A stretch of DNA of 64,000 nucleotides, taken from Borrelia duttonii Ly. Lineage in GTDB: Bacteria; Spirochaetota; Spirochaetia; Borreliales; Borreliaceae. Position numbers and translations under genes: made by a program. The stretch is from positions 372,001 to 436,000 of the forward strand of contig NC_011229.1 in the NCBI RefSeq assembly GCF_000019685.1. Reading direction: 5' to 3'. The stretch's first letter is position 1, and each line of letters opens with the position of its first letter. Of this stretch, positions 37,253-49,210 are shown one piece after another. Under the pieces are notes generated by a model. That model ran no database searches. It saw only the letters and a program-made list of their open reading frames with translations, and was not told the origin of the DNA.

Positions 37253-37726
37253 TTACCATCTATAATGTGTGAAAGCTCTGTTTGCTTCTGCCATTCTATG
37301 AGTATCTTCTCTCTTTTTGAAAGCCGCACCTGTTGAATTATAAGAATTAACAAGCTCATTTGCTAATTTTTCTTGCATTGATTTTCCACTAGCTTTTCTG
37401 GCAGCTGATATAATCCATTTCATTGCCAAAGCCTCACGTCTCTCCTCTCTAACTTCAACTGGAACTTGATAAGTAGCACCACCAACTCTCCTACTGCGAA
37501 CCTCTACCAATGGTTTAACATTATCTAAAGCCTTATTGAAAGCAGCAACCTTATCAACCTCTTCAAGTTTTTCTGCAAGCATATCAATTGAATTGTAAAC
37601 TATAGATTCACTAATAAACTTTTTCCCATCATACATCATTCTATTTACAAATTTAGCAATTACCTGAGAATCATACTTCGAATCTTTAAAAACCTTTTTC
37701 TTAATTTTTTTACTCTTTCTTGACAT
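37253..37726 (-). CDS. rpsG: 30S ribosomal protein S7
   Basis: A 157-residue primary binding protein of the 16S rRNA 3' domain. The core is unmistakable: [34 protein letters not shown] and [19 protein letters not shown] at the end. It follows rpsL with a 14-base gap. In many bacteria rpsG is followed by fusA and tuf; here the bmp cluster follows, so the str operon is split in this lineage. AGGTG lies before the ATG. Confidence 0.97.
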   Translation of the reverse strand: MSRKSKKIKKKVFKDSKYDSQVIAKFVNRMMYDGKKFISESIVYNSIDMLAEKLEEVDKVAAFNKALDNVKPLVEVRSRRVGGATYQVPVEVREERREALAMKWIISAARKASGKSMQEKLANELVNSYNSTGAAFKKREDTHRMAEANRAFTHYRW

Positions 37727-37740
37727 ACAATTTACACCTC

Positions 37741-38115
37741 TTAAGCCTTTGGTCTCTTAGTTCCATACTTAGAACGACCTTGCTTTCTATTATTAACACC
37801 AAGAGTATCCTTAGCCCCTCTAATGATATGATATCTAACACCCGGCAAATCTTTAACTCGTCCACCCCTAATTAGAACAACCGAATGCTCCTGCAAATTA
37901 TGACCAATTCCCGGAATATAAGCTGTTACCTCAAATCCATTTGAAAGTCTAACACGAGCTACTTTTCTTAAAGCTGAATTAGGTTTCTTAGGCGTAACTG
38001 TCATTACACGAGTACAAATTCCTCTCTTTTGAGGACAATTTTGAAGCGCAGGAGATGCTGTCTTTTCTTTTTGACTTTTTCTTGGCTTCCTAATTAGTTG
38101 ATTAATTGTAGGCAT
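37741..38115 (-). CDS. rpsL: 30S ribosomal protein S12
   Basis: A 124-residue decoding-centre protein. It keeps [17 protein letters not shown] and the [16 protein letters not shown] loop with the wild-type lysines at the two streptomycin-resistance positions, so no ribosomal streptomycin resistance is encoded here. GGGAG precedes the ATG. It follows rpoC on the minus strand, with a 62-base gap, and leads to rpsG. Confidence 0.97.
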
Positions 38116-38177
38116 CTATGCTCCCTTTTTCCTGATTTTACCAGTAAATGGTATCAAATATAAAATTTATTTTCAAG

Positions 38178-41100
38178 CTAGACTTCTGAATTTGAATTTT
38201 CTCTCACCTTGACCCTTTTATATAAATTCATTCCCGTTCCTGTAGGAATTAAATGACCAATAACAACATTTTCCTTAAGACCTCTCAGATCATCAATACT
38301 ACCAGCAATTGACGCATCTGTTAAGACTTTAGTTGTTTCTTGGAAAGAAGCAGCTGAAATAAATGAATCAATATTAAGAGATGCTTTAGTTATACCAATA
38401 AGAATTGGACTAGCTACTGCAGGTTCACCACCTTGCTCAATAACCCTTTTATTTTGTTCATAAAAAGCATGCTTATCGACCTTTTGATTATAAACAAAAT
38501 TAGTATCACCCACAGAAACAATTTTAACTTTTTTCATCATCTGCTTAATAATAACACCAATATGTTTATCATTAATACTTACACCTTGCTTTCGATAAAC
38601 ATCTTGAATTTCTGCTAATAAAAATTCTTGCAAACTAATTCCACCAAGAATTTCAAGAACATCATGAGGATTAATCCTTCCATCACAAAGCATATCTCCA
38701 GCCCTAACAACATCCCCATCCCTCACCAAGAGATGTTTTCCAGCAGGAATATAATGCTTATGTTCAACTCCATATTCATCTATAACATTAATAAGTCTTT
38801 TACCTTTTTGAATTGCCTTAAATTGAACAACTCCACTTACTTTAGCCATTTCAGTTAAGTTTTTAGGAATTCTTGTTTCAAATAAATCATTAACTCTAGG
38901 AAGACCACCTGTAATATCTTGTGTTTTTTCAGATCCTTTAGAAAGCTTTGCAATGATATCTCCTATATCAATATCTTGCCCATCTTCAACTTGAAGGTAA
39001 GCATCTCCAGGCAATACATAAGATGCAATTTCAACACCTCTATCATTAATAATCAAAATTCTAGGATCAAGAGATTCAAAAACTTGATCTGTAATTCTCT
39101 TTTCAATATTGCCTGTTTCAAGATTAATCTCTTCTTTAAGAGTTGTTCCTAAAATAATATCTTTAAATTTAATTTTTCCTTTAACCTCAGCAATAATTGG
39201 TTCTGCAAACGGATCAAATGTTCCAATTACACGTCCAGCCTCAACATAATCTCCAACATTTATTTCAAGTCTTGTACCAACCTTTAGTGAAATCTCTTGT
39301 TCTTCAGAAACAATCATCAACTTATTATCTTTAATCTTAATGTAACCAATATGAGATGATAATACCTCAACTCCACTTTTATCAATAAATAAAGACATTC
39401 CCTTAATTACTTTTTGAGAATCTGAAACCTTAAGTTTCTTAATTTTTTTAATACTCTCCTCATAAATCACATTTATTACCCTTAAGACTCCCTTCCTTGT
39501 AAAAAGCAATCCTCCGTCAACTTGAACATTAAAACCTTCAAGTCCATTTAGAATAAAAGCATTCTTAAGAGCAATCTTATCATCTTCACTACCAGCTTGT
39601 GCAACTCCTCCAATATGGAAAGTTCTCATCGTAAGCTGTGTTCCTGGCTGACCTATTGACTGTGCTGCTATTATTCCAACAGCTTCTCCAATGCTAACAG
39701 GTTTATTGTTTGAGAAATCCCGCCCATAACACTTTTGACAAACTCCATGCTCAGCTTCACAAGTTAAAACAGATCTAATAACAAGTTTATCAATACCAAC
39801 TGTTTCTAACTCTTTTATCTTGTCTTCTGTAATTTCTTCATTTACATCTAAAATAATCTCTCCAGTAATAGGACTTTTTATCCGTTCAATTGAATAACTT
39901 CCAACAGCTTTTTCTCGTAAAGGTTCAATTATTTCCTCACCATTTTTTAAAGCTTCAACTTTTATACCATTAATAGTACCGCAATCTTCTATTCTAACAA
40001 CAACGTCTTGTGCAATATCTACCAATCTTCGCGTTAAATATCCAGCATCTGCTGTCTTAAGAGCAGTATCTGCAAGTCCCTTTCTTGCACCATTTGTAGA
40101 TATAAAGAATTCAATAACAGACAGTCCTTCTTTAAAGTTAGAGATAATTGGAAGTTCAATAATATCACCCGATGTTTTAGCCATTAATCCTCGCATTCCA
40201 GCAAGCTGCCGTATCTGATTTCTACTTCCACGAGCACCAGAATCAGCCATCATATAAATCACATTAAAGCCATCTCTATCCTTTTTAAGGATCTCCATCA
40301 TTTTATTAGTAAGCTCTTCATTTGTTTTTGACCAAACAGAAACAACGTTATTATATCTCTCTTCTCCAGTAATAACACCTTTGGTATAATCATTCTGAAT
40401 TTTCGCAATCTCCCTATTAGCCTTCTCTACATACACTTTTTTCTCTTGAGGAACAATAATATCACTCATACTTATTGTACATCCAAATTTAGTAGCATAT
40501 TTAAATCCAAGCTCTTTAATAATATCTAACATTTCAATTACAATAGAAGACCCATAAATAACATAAACCTCAGAAATTAAAGTTTGCAATTCATAATCAC
40601 TAAGAGTTTTATTTACAAATGAAATTTTTCCTGGCAAAGCTTCACTAAATACAACACGTCCTGCCGTAGTCTTTATATATTCCTCACCAACTTTTACATA
40701 AATTCGTGCATTATAATCTAAGCTTTTATTATTAATTGCAAGAAGAACATGATTAAAGTTAGAAAACTTACGTCCTTCTCCCATAACATTTTTTCTCTCC
40801 ATAGTTAAGTAATAAAGACCTAAAACAATATCTTGAGATGGAAATACTATAGGATGTCCATTTGCAGGATTTAACAAATTATTAGTTGACAACATCAAAG
40901 CCCAACTCTCAGCCTGTGCCGCAGGAGTTAAAGGAACATGAACGGCCATTTGATCACCATCAAAATCGGCATTATATGCATGACAAACAAGGGGATGCAA
41001 TTTAATAGCCTTGCCTTCAACCAAAACTGGCTCGAAAGCTTGTATTCCCAATCTGTGAAGGGTTGGAGCCCTATTTAAAAGCACAGGATGCTCTTTAATA

Positions 41101-42311
41101 ACATTATCCAAAATTTGCCATACTTCATCTACTTCTTGTTCAATTAAACTTTTAGCCCTTTTTATATTAAATACGGCTTCACTCTCAATTAATTTTCTAA
41201 TCACAAATGGTTTAAAAAGCTCAAGAGCCATCTTTGCAGGAATACCACACTGATGAAGCTTAAGTTCAGGCCCAACAACAATAACAGAACGACCAGAATA
41301 ATCAACTCTCTTTCCAAGAAGGTTTTGTCTAAATCTACCTTGTTTACCTTTTAACGCATCAGATAAAGATTTAAGAGGTCTATTAGATGTGCCCTTAACA
41401 ACTTTTCTCTTATGAGAATTATCAAAAAGAGAGTCAACTGATTCTTGAAGCATTCTTTTTTCATTTCTAACAATAATCTCAGGAGCATTAAGAAGTAAAA
41501 GTTTTCTCAATCGATTATTTCTATTTATTACCCTTCTGTAGAGATCATTTAGATCAGAAGTTGCAAATCTACCACCATCAAGTTGCACCATAGGTCTAAT
41601 TTCTGGCGGAATAACAGGAAGAACATCCATAATCATCCATTCTGGTTTATTACCAGAAATCTTAAAATTTTCAATAATTTCAAGACGTCTTAAAAGTTTT
41701 TTATCTGTTTTGTCGTCTTTATCAATCATTTGAAGCCTAAGCTTAGATGAAAGCTCATCAAGATCAAGATTTTCAAGTAGAGTTTTAATTGCCTCAGCAC
41801 CCATTGAAGCGCTAAAAGACATCCCATATCTTTCTTTTGCTTCAGAATACTCATCTTCATTTAAAAGTTGCATTTTTTTAAGGTCAGTATCACCTGGCTC
41901 AATTACAATATATTTCTCATAATAAAGAATAGAATTTAAATTAGAAGCAGTAATATCAAGTAAAAGACCAATTCTAGAAGGAATATATTTATAATACCAA
42001 ATATGAGCAACAGGAGCTGATAGTTCAATATGTCCCATTCTCTCACGTCTCACTTTAAAATGAGTCACTTCAACATTACAACGATCACAAATAATACCTT
42101 TATATCTTATCGACTTAAATTTTCCACAATAGCATTCCCATTCTTTAGTTGTACCAAAAATTCTCTCACAAAAAAGACCATCTTTCTCAGGTCTTAAAGT
42201 TCTATAATTAATAGTTTCAGACTTCTTAACTTCTCCATAAGACCAACTTCTAATTTGGTCAGGAGATGCTATTTTTATTCTTATCTTTTCAAAATCTTTT
42301 ATCTCTTTCAT
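38178..42311 (-). CDS. rpoC: DNA-directed RNA polymerase subunit beta'
   Basis: A 1377-residue catalytic subunit. The N-terminal zinc site appears as CYCGKFKS and CDRCNVEVT, the active-centre magnesium loop as [15 protein letters not shown], the trigger/bridge region as [19 protein letters not shown], and a second zinc site as [15 protein letters not shown]. Length agrees with other spirochaetes. GAGG lies before the ATG, 14 bases downstream of rpoB, so the genes are cotranscribed. It is the largest gene in the window. Assignment is certain. Confidence 0.99.
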
Positions 42312-42325
42312 AAAATCCTCAAAAC

Positions 42326-45300
42326 CTAAGTCTTATTAATTAATTCCTCTTCCTTTTCTGTTAAAGGAATTTGATTTCCATTATCATCATAAATAGATAA
42401 ATCAAAACCAAGACCTCTTAGTTCCTGCATCAAAACATTGAAAGATTCAGGAATTCCAGATACGTTAGTAGGAATGCCCTTAACAATATTTTCATATATC
42501 TTAACTCTTCCTGACATATCATCTGACTTTACTGTTAATAATTCTTGCAAAGTATGCGCAGCTCCATAAGCTTCAAGAGCCCAAACTTCCATCTCTCCAA
42601 GTCTTTGTCCACCAAATTGAGCTTTTCCTCCAAGAGGTTGTTGAGATACAAGTGAATAAGGGCCTGTAGACCTTGCATGCATCTTATCATCAACAAGATG
42701 ATGAAGTTTCAACATATATATAACTCCAACCATAACTTCATTTTCAAATGGTTCACCTGTATATCCATCATACAAGACTGCCTTTGACGTCTCATTAAAT
42801 CCAGCTTTTTTTAACTTTTCTTGAATACATTCATTTGTAGCAGACTCAAAAACAGGAACATCATAATATTCGCCAAGATACTTACCAGCAAGACCAAGCT
42901 GAGATTCCATCAATTGTCCAATATTCATACGAGATGGCACTCCCAAAGGATTCAAGCATATATCAAGAGGGGTCCCATCTGCAAGATATGGCATATCTTC
43001 AACAGGAAGAATCTTTGCAACTACACCCTTATTTCCATGTCTTCCTGCCATTTTATCACCTTCTTTAAGTTTTCTTTTTTTGGCAATATAAACCTTTAAT
43101 ATTTCATCCACACCAGGTGGAAGATTTCCAACATCATCTTTAGTAATTCTTTGAACATCAATTACAGTTCCTTCAGTACCATGAGGAACTTTTAATGAAT
43201 TATTCTTAACATCCTTTGCTTTCTCACCAAATATAGAAGTTAAAAGTTTAAATTCAGGGGTAATATCTCCTTCTGATTTTGGAGTAACTTTACCAATTAA
43301 AATATCACCTGGTTTTACATAAGTCCCTATTCTTACAATTCCATTTTCGTCAAGTTTACTCAATATCTTTCCACTAACATTAGGAATATCAGCCGTAACT
43401 TTTTCAGGTCCAAGCTTAGTCTCTCTTACTTCAATGCTAAATTCTTTAATATGAATTGAAGTATAAAGATCTTCCTTTACAATTCTCTCAGAAATTAAAA
43501 TAGCATCCTCATAATTAAATCCATTCCACGGAATAAAACCAACTAATAAATTATTACCAAGCGCCAATTCTCCATATCTAGTAGCAGGACCATCTGCTAT
43601 TATCTCATCCTTATTAACAATTTGGCCATTCTTCACCAAAACTGAATGATTGAAAGAAGTATCCTGGTTTGTCCTCTCATATTTATAAAGTTCATATTCA
43701 TCTAAATCTCGTTCAGAAGTTGCATTATCAGGTTTAATAACTATCTTTTTGTTTGTGGCTAAGACAACTCTACCAGGTCTTTTTGCTTTAATAACAACAC
43801 CAGAGTCTTTTGCAACTATCCTCTCCATGCCTGTACCAACAATAGGTGGCTGTGGAAATAATAAAGGAACTGCCTGACGTTGCATATTCGAACCCATAAG
43901 AGCACGATTTGCATCATTATGTTCAAGAAAAGGTATTAACGCCGAAGAGACAGATATTAATTGTCTAGGCGAAACATCCATGTAATCGATATTTTTAGGC
44001 ATCATTGTAGTATAATCACCAGAAATCCTAACAGACACCAAATCATCAGTATAATTACCATCAGAACTAACAGAAGCATTTGCTTGCGCAATACATTTTT
44101 TTTCCTCATCAATAGCAGACAAATATTCAATATCATCGGTCACCTTACCATCAATCACCTTCCTATAAGGAGTTTCTAAGAAACCATAATCATTAACTTT
44201 TGAATAAGTAGCCAAAGAAACAATAAGTCCAATATTTGGGCCTTCAGGAGTTTCAATAGGACACATCCTACCATAATGAGTATAATGTACATCTCTTACT
44301 TCAAAACCTGCTCGATCCCTTGAGAGTCCACCAGGACCCAATGCATTAAGACGTCTCTTATGAGTAAGTTCGGCTAAAGGATTAACCTGATCCATAAACT
44401 GAGAAAGCTGACTGGTTGCAAAAAATTCTTTAACAGCAGAAACAACGGGCTTAACACTAATTAATTCTTGAGGTTTCAAATTAAATACTTCTTTATTAGA
44501 CATTCTGTCCTTTGCAATTTTTTCTACTCTTGACATTGCACCCTTATATATATTTGTAAGTAACTCACCAACAGAACGCACTCTTCTATTTCCAAGATGA
44601 TCTATATCATCAAGAACATCATGCCCATCATATATTCTTAAAAGATGAGATATAGTATTTACTATATCTGTCATAGTAAGAACTGATGTTGTAAGATCAT
44701 CAAGACCAAACTTCTTAGAAAGTTTATATCTTCCTACATGACCTAAATCATATCTTTTTTCTGAAAAAAATACAGTTCTTAAATCGTTCTCAGCATTGTC
44801 AATTGATATTGGTTCACCAGGCAAAAGTACACTATAAACTGCAAGCATCACGGATTCTCGTGAAAGCTCTTTAAATCCATCTTTTAAAGCAAAATAAGCA
44901 TCTTCTTTTTCAAAACAATTTAAAATAACATCGGAACTAATGAAATGTTTTCCAGGAACACTATCATACCCATCAAAATCAATCAAGTTTATTTCTTTAA
45001 CTCCATTTTGCAAAAAGTCTTCAATATCTTGCAAAGTTATCTTATCACCTGCCCGATAAGTCATATTTTCTTTTATAGTAATGTTTGTAGCTAAATACTG
45101 TCCTGTAATCTCTCTTTTAGTATCATCATTTACTTCAATTTTTCTAATCTTATAAAAAGTCTCTATTATTTTTTCTCTAGTATCAAGACCTAAAGCTCTT
45201 AAGAAAAGAGTAACTAATATTCTTTTTTTTCTGTCTATCTTAACATAAAGGTAATCTTTTTTTGAGTCAATCTCAAATTCAAGCCAAGAACCACGATAAG

Positions 45301-45793
45301 GAATAATACGAGCATAATATAAATCTTTTTCCTTATAAAAAACAACCCCCGGAGATCTATGAATTTGTGATACAATGACTCTTTCTGCACCATTAACGAT
45401 AAAAGTTCCTCTATCTGTCATTAAAGGAATAGTTCCCATATAAACATCTTTTTGTCTTATCTCTCCTGTTGTTAGAAACTGTAAGTTTAATCTTATCTTT
45501 AAAACAGCCTCATAACTTTGCCCCTTTCTTTTACACTCTTTCTCAGTAAAGCTAATAGAATCATATTCAATATAATATTTTTCATATTCAAGAGCAACCT
45601 CACCATTGCTACTTTTCATAGGAAAAACATCTCTAAACACAGATTCAAGGCCCTCATTGAGCAAAGGTTTATTATTTTTTAATCTCTCAAGTTGCAAAAA
45701 TTTTTCATAAGAATTCAATTGTATTTCTATTAGGTTAGGTAAGTTTAAGATTTCTTCGGCTTTTCCTTGTCCTAGATGAACCCTTTTTATCAT
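42326..45793 (-). CDS. rpoB: DNA-directed RNA polymerase subunit beta, naturally rifampicin-insensitive type
   Basis: A 1155-residue subunit forming, with beta', the active-site cleft. The rifampicin pocket reads [29 protein letters not shown], in which the residue matching E. coli Ser531 is Asn. That substitution is the known cause of the natural rifampicin resistance of Borrelia. Other blocks include [32 protein letters not shown] and the C-terminal [31 protein letters not shown] precedes the ATG. Length is shorter than the E. coli subunit because the beta-specific insertions are lacking. Confidence 0.99.
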
Positions 45794-45878
45794 TAAAAGA
45801 CTCCTTTTTTAAGACACAATAAACCACATGCCACTTAAACGACATGTGGAATAAAAAATTTGGCATATTTTTAATGCT

Positions 45879-46250
45879 TTACTTAATTTCAACTTTTGCA
45901 CCAACTGCTTCTAGTTTCTTCTTTATTTCCTCAGCATCTGATTTTGAAACACCTTCCTTAACTGCTTTAGGAGCAGATTCAACTAAGGCTTTAGCCTCGC
46001 CAAGTCCAAGTCCAGTAATAGCTCTTACTTCTTTAATAACGTTTATCTTACTATCTCCAAAAGATACAAGCATCACATCAAATTCTGTCTGTTCCTCAAC
46101 ACCACCAGCAGCAGGACCAGGGCCAGCAGCAACTGCAACTGCAGCAGCAGTAACCCCAAACTTTTCTTCAATAGCTGTTATAAGCTCAACAACTTCAGAT
46201 GTTTTAGCTTCTTCAAGCCATGTTAAAATATCTTCTTTATTTAGTGCCAT
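45879..46250 (-). CDS. rplL: 50S ribosomal protein L7/L12
   Basis: A 123-residue acidic stalk protein. The N-terminal dimerisation helix ([19 protein letters not shown]), the alanine-rich hinge ([14 protein letters not shown]) and the C-terminal EF-contact domain ([24 protein letters not shown]) are all present. It is present in multiple copies on the stalk base L10, encoded just upstream. AAAGGAG precedes the ATG. An opposing frame of similar length exists, but it is a shadow of the biased codons. Confidence 0.98.
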   Translation of the reverse strand: MALNKEDILTWLEEAKTSEVVELITAIEEKFGVTAAAVAVAAGPGPAAGGVEEQTEFDVMLVSFGDSKINVIKEVRAITGLGLGEAKALVESAPKAVKEGVSKSDAEEIKKKLEAVGAKVEIK

Positions 46251-46281
46251 ATTAACTTAACTCCTTTCATATTATTTTAAA

Positions 46282-46316
46282 CAGTGATAGCATGCACCCT
46301 ATTAAGACTAACACTG
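46282..46316 (-). promoter_or_regulatory. Hairpin in the rplJ-rplL gap
   Basis: Nine-base arms CAGTGTTAG and CTATCACTG pair, with one T-T mismatch, around a 17-base loop in the 72-base gap between rplJ and rplL. Only three T residues follow on the transcribed strand, so it is at most a weak attenuator. It might help set L10:L12 stoichiometry or protect a processed end. Confidence 0.35.
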
Positions 46317-46322
46317 CTTTTT

Positions 46323-46811
46323 TTAAACTTTAATATCAGACAAAGCCTTTAAAGTTCTTACAAGTTTTGACATTGGTGCTTTAAGCACACTCATAAACAA
46401 AGAAATAGATTCAATCTTAGTAGGAAGTTTACTATAGGCACTAAGTTTAAGCTCATCATAAACTTCTCCTAAAACAAAACCTCCTTTAACCTTTAAAGTA
46501 GTAGTTTTGACAAACTCATAAAAAATTTTCGCAATAACATTGGCTTCATCAAAAGCAGTAACAACAGCTGTTGGACCTAAAAGATAAGAATCAAGACCTT
46601 CAATATCTTTATCTTTTAACACTCTTTTCATTATATTGTTTTTAACAACTTTTAAAGCACCCTTTTCATCCTCAACCCTACTTCTTAACTTAGTAAGTTC
46701 TGCTACCGTTAATCCTCTGTAATCTAAGAAAAAAATATTATCCTTACCATCTAAAAACTCTTTTAACGAATTAAACATTTCAACCTTTTTAGGATTTATC
46801 TTTTTATCCAT
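46323..46811 (-). CDS. rplJ: 50S ribosomal protein L10
   Basis: A 162-residue protein that anchors the L12 dimers to 23S rRNA. The N-terminal domain ([37 protein letters not shown]) and [17 protein letters not shown] match the family. The last 25 residues form the L12-binding helix. Free L10 usually represses its own operon; the hairpin after the gene is consistent with regulated expression. It follows rplA with 10 bases between. Confidence 0.97.
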   Translation of the reverse strand: MDKKINPKKVEMFNSLKEFLDGKDNIFFLDYRGLTVAELTKLRSRVEDEKGALKVVKNNIMKRVLKDKDIEGLDSYLLGPTAVVTAFDEANVIAKIFYEFVKTTTLKVKGGFVLGEVYDELKLSAYSKLPTKIESISLFMSVLKAPMSKLVRTLKALSDIKV

Positions 46812-46821
46812 AATTCAGCTC

Positions 46822-47496
46822 CTAAACAAAATCAATCTTTACAGAAGGTCCCATCGTAGATGAAACATAAACACTATCAACAAAAGTACCTTTCAAATCA
46901 CTTGGCCGTCTTTTAAGTAATTCTTTAATAAATTCATCATAATTTTCCCTTATTTTCTTACTATCCATAGAAGATTTACCAACAGAAAAATTAATTACAC
47001 CATTCTTATTTGCTCTAAACTCCGTACGTCCCTTCTTAAGACTAGCTATTGTACCTTTCAAATCATTTGTAATTGTTTGTGTTTTGGGATTTGGCATCAA
47101 TCCCCTTTTTCCTAAAATCGGACCAAGTTTTCCAACATCTTTCATCATATCAGGCGTTGCAACAACAACATCAAAATCACTAAAACCATCCTTAATCTTA
47201 TTAATAAGATCATCATCTCCAACATAAGCAGCACCAAATTCTCGTGCCTCTTCTGCTTTCTCACCTTTTGCAAAAACAAGTATTCTCTTTTCTTTCATAA
47301 ATTGATGTGGCAACACAAGCGTCTCTCTAACCGTATGATTTTTCTTTAAGTTAAGATTAACAGATACATCTATAGTCTCATCAAATTTAACAAACTTAAT
47401 TTCTTTTAATAAAGATATTGCATCATCAATATTATAAGATTTAAGCTTATTTACCTTAGAGAGAGCTTGAAGATATTTTTTTCCACTCTTAGCCAT
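46822..47496 (-). CDS. rplA: 50S ribosomal protein L1
   Basis: A 224-residue protein of the L1 stalk, which moves deacylated tRNA out of the E site. Blocks such as [52 protein letters not shown] and [19 protein letters not shown] are the standard signature. It overlaps the rplK stop codon by one base (TAATG), so the pair is translationally coupled, as in most bacteria where L1 represses the operon. Confidence 0.97.
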   Translation of the reverse strand: MAKSGKKYLQALSKVNKLKSYNIDDAISLLKEIKFVKFDETIDVSVNLNLKKNHTVRETLVLPHQFMKEKRILVFAKGEKAEEAREFGAAYVGDDDLINKIKDGFSDFDVVVATPDMMKDVGKLGPILGKRGLMPNPKTQTITNDLKGTIASLKKGRTEFRANKNGVINFSVGKSSMDSKKIRENYDEFIKELLKRRPSDLKGTFVDSVYVSSTMGPSVKIDFV

Positions 47497-47930
47497 TATT
47501 TTTCCACCTCAACACCCATAGATCTAGCACTTCCTGCAATAATTTTAAATGCAGCCTGCTCCGTTTTTGCATTCAAATCGGGCATTTTAATTTTTGCAAT
47601 TTCCATTATTTTTTCTTTTGATATAACCCCAACCTTATCTGTATTTGATTTCTTAGAACCTGTCTCTATGCCAACAGCTTTTTTAATTAAAACTGAAGCT
47701 GGTGGAGTTTTAACAACAAATGAAAAACTCTTATCACTATAAACAGTAATAATAACAGGAACAACAATTCCTGGTTCCATTTTAGCAGTTCTCTCATTAA
47801 ATTCCTTAACAAACTGAGGACCACTAACACCATGAGGTCCAAGAGCCTGTCCTATTTTGGCTCCTGGAGCAGCTTGAGCAGCTGGAACTTGAAGTTTAAC
47901 CCAAGCAACTTCCTTTTTTTTCTTAGACAT
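47496..47930 (-). CDS. rplK: 50S ribosomal protein L11
   Basis: A 144-residue protein of the GTPase-associated centre. The N-terminal domain reads [25 protein letters not shown], slightly unlike the common PAGQATPAPPVGPALG form. The C-terminal RNA-binding domain keeps [18 protein letters not shown] and [11 protein letters not shown]. Several prolines and glycines of the thiostrepton-contact loop differ, which might lower sensitivity, though that is speculation. It lies between nusG and rplA. Confidence 0.97.
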   Translation of the reverse strand: MSKKKKEVAWVKLQVPAAQAAPGAKIGQALGPHGVSGPQFVKEFNERTAKMEPGIVVPVIITVYSDKSFSFVVKTPPASVLIKKAVGIETGSKKSNTDKVGVISKEKIMEIAKIKMPDLNAKTEQAAFKIIAGSARSMGVEVEK

Positions 47931-47985
47931 AAAAAACTCCTTATGGTAAATAACGCTCTTAAAGCTCCCATTTATAAACTTATTG

Positions 47986-48540
47986 CTAAATTTTTTCTAT
48001 ATGTTGAAAATCAACTTCAACAGGAGTTGACCTTCCAAAAATTTGAACTGCAACTTTCAATTTTTTCTTCTCATAATCAATGGATCCAATAACACCCTCA
48101 AAAGAATCAAAAGGGCCTCCCTTAATTCTTACTCTCTCACCTTCTTCAAAATCATAAAGTATAAAAATAGATTTATCTGCTTTAATCTCTCCAGCAAGCA
48201 TAAAGACACTCTTAACTTCCTCATCACTAATTGGAAGAGGTTTTTGTTCTTTAGTAGTACCAACAAAATTTACAACACCTGATATTTTAATAATATTAGC
48301 TACAGTACTTTTCCACTCCTGATCGGAAAGATCTAATTCAATCAATATATACCCTGGCCAAATCTTTCTCTCACGTATACGTTTCTTTCCATTTCTTATC
48401 TCTTCTACTCTCTCAATAGGAGCTTTAACATCCAAAACATTATTACCAAAAACACCTTCACTAATTAAAAGCTTTATTTCCTGTTCTATTTTTTTCTCAT
48501 ACTGAGAAAAAGTTTGTAGCACATACCAGGCCCTAGACAT
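47986..48540 (-). CDS. nusG: Transcription termination/antitermination factor NusG
   Basis: A 184-residue factor that binds the RNA polymerase clamp, reduces pausing and links to Rho or the ribosome. The NGN domain starts with [17 protein letters not shown] and includes [14 protein letters not shown] and [17 protein letters not shown]. The C-terminal KOW domain has [22 protein letters not shown]. It follows secE with a ten-base gap and is cotranscribed with it, the usual secE-nusG arrangement. Confidence 0.97.
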   Translation of the reverse strand: MSRAWYVLQTFSQYEKKIEQEIKLLISEGVFGNNVLDVKAPIERVEEIRNGKKRIRERKIWPGYILIELDLSDQEWKSTVANIIKISGVVNFVGTTKEQKPLPISDEEVKSVFMLAGEIKADKSIFILYDFEEGERVRIKGGPFDSFEGVIGSIDYEKKKLKVAVQIFGRSTPVEVDFQHIEKI

Positions 48541-48550
48541 AATTTTTTCC

Positions 48551-48721
48551 TTAAAATATATAGGTTATAACAAGATACATGATATAATCTACCGCACCTA
48601 AAAAAACAGAAATAAAAACAACCAACCAAAAAACTTGTTTTCCACTGCCTATTACTTCATTATACCTAGGCCATGTTATTTTTTTAAGTTCTAAAACACT
48701 TTCTTTAAAAAATTTAAACAT
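48551..48721 (-). CDS. secE: Preprotein translocase subunit SecE
   Basis: A 56-residue membrane protein of the Sec translocon. The amphipathic cytoplasmic helix reads FKESVLELKKITWPRYNEV, with the hallmark WP, and the single span follows (FWLVVFISVFLGAVDYIMYL). Like other one-span SecE proteins it has no extra N-terminal helices. It lies between tRNA-Trp and nusG, on the same strand. The Trp-Pro motif and the neighbours make the call firm despite the size. Confidence 0.93.
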   Translation of the reverse strand: MFKFFKESVLELKKITWPRYNEVIGSGKQVFWLVVFISVFLGAVDYIMYLVITYIF

Positions 48722-48751
48722 TTAAAAGCCTCTCTTTGATAACACAAACAA

Positions 48752-48823
48752 CAGGTCAGAAGGGAATCGAACCCCCAACATGTGGTTTTGGAGACCACTG
48801 TTCTACCATTGAACTACTGACCT
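48752..48823 (-). tRNA. tRNA-Trp (CCA anticodon)
   Basis: On the minus strand a complete cloverleaf folds: acceptor stem AGGTCAG with CTGACCT, anticodon stem GTGGT/ACCAC with loop CTCCAAA giving CCA, and the T arm with GGTTCGATTCC. The discriminator base is G and CCA is not encoded. It lies between rpmG and secE, the usual arrangement in spirochaetes. Confidence 0.95.
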
Positions 48824-48833
48824 ATCACTTAAA

Positions 48834-49013
48834 TCACTTTATTTTGCCTTCTTTATGAAGAGTATGTTTCCTTAAACTTGGACAATATTTCATCAATTCC
48901 AATTTTTCTTGAGTATTACGTCTATTCTTAGTAGTAGTATAATTTCTAATTCCTGTCTCTTCACACACTAAAGCTATAAGCCCAACAGCTCCTTTACCTT
49001 TCTTCTTTCCCAT
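48834..49013 (-). CDS. rpmG: 50S ribosomal protein L33
   Basis: A 59-residue protein of the large subunit. It begins with [21 protein letters not shown] and includes [34 protein letters not shown], which is typical. Only single cysteines replace the two CxxC pairs, so this is the zinc-free form. It is flanked by tRNA-Thr upstream and tRNA-Trp downstream on the same strand, so the tRNAs are probably processed from a common transcript with it. Confidence 0.95.
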   Translation of the reverse strand: MGKKKGKGAVGLIALVCEETGIRNYTTTKNRRNTQEKLELMKYCPSLRKHTLHKEGKIK

Positions 49014-49036
49014 AACAACACTCCTGAATATACAAA

Positions 49037-49108
49037 AGCCCTCAATCGGATTTGAACCGATGCCGCCACCTTACCATGGTGGTGCTCTACCACCTAAGCT
49101 ATAAGGGC
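49037..49108 (-). tRNA. tRNA-Thr (GGT anticodon)
   Basis: A full cloverleaf on the minus strand: acceptor stem GCCCTTA with TGAGGGC (one G-T pair), D arm with AGCTTAGGTGGTAGAGC, anticodon stem CCACC/GGTGG with loop ATGGTAA giving GGT, and T arm TCGGTTCAAATCCGA. Discriminator is T; CCA is not encoded. It heads the rpmG-tRNA-Trp-secE-nusG run. Confidence 0.95.
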
Positions 49109-49210
49109 ATTATTTCCCTTCGGTAATAAACCCTTATACCATGTTAATTTATTATCTTAAAAAAGACAAGCCTTATTAAATAATATCTTAAAATTTCAAT
49201 TTAAAGTCTA

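Noticed and set aside
45844..46260. A 138-codon plus-strand frame opposite rplL
   Set aside because: It is an antisense shadow of the alanine/glutamate-rich rplL codons, without a ribosome binding site and with a low-complexity Ser/Ala/Pro product.
46282..46320. Plus-strand rho-independent terminator (stem plus T7)
   Set aside because: It would be a good terminator for plus-strand transcription, but no plus-strand gene lies upstream for many kilobases; I list the structure only as a minus-strand hairpin.
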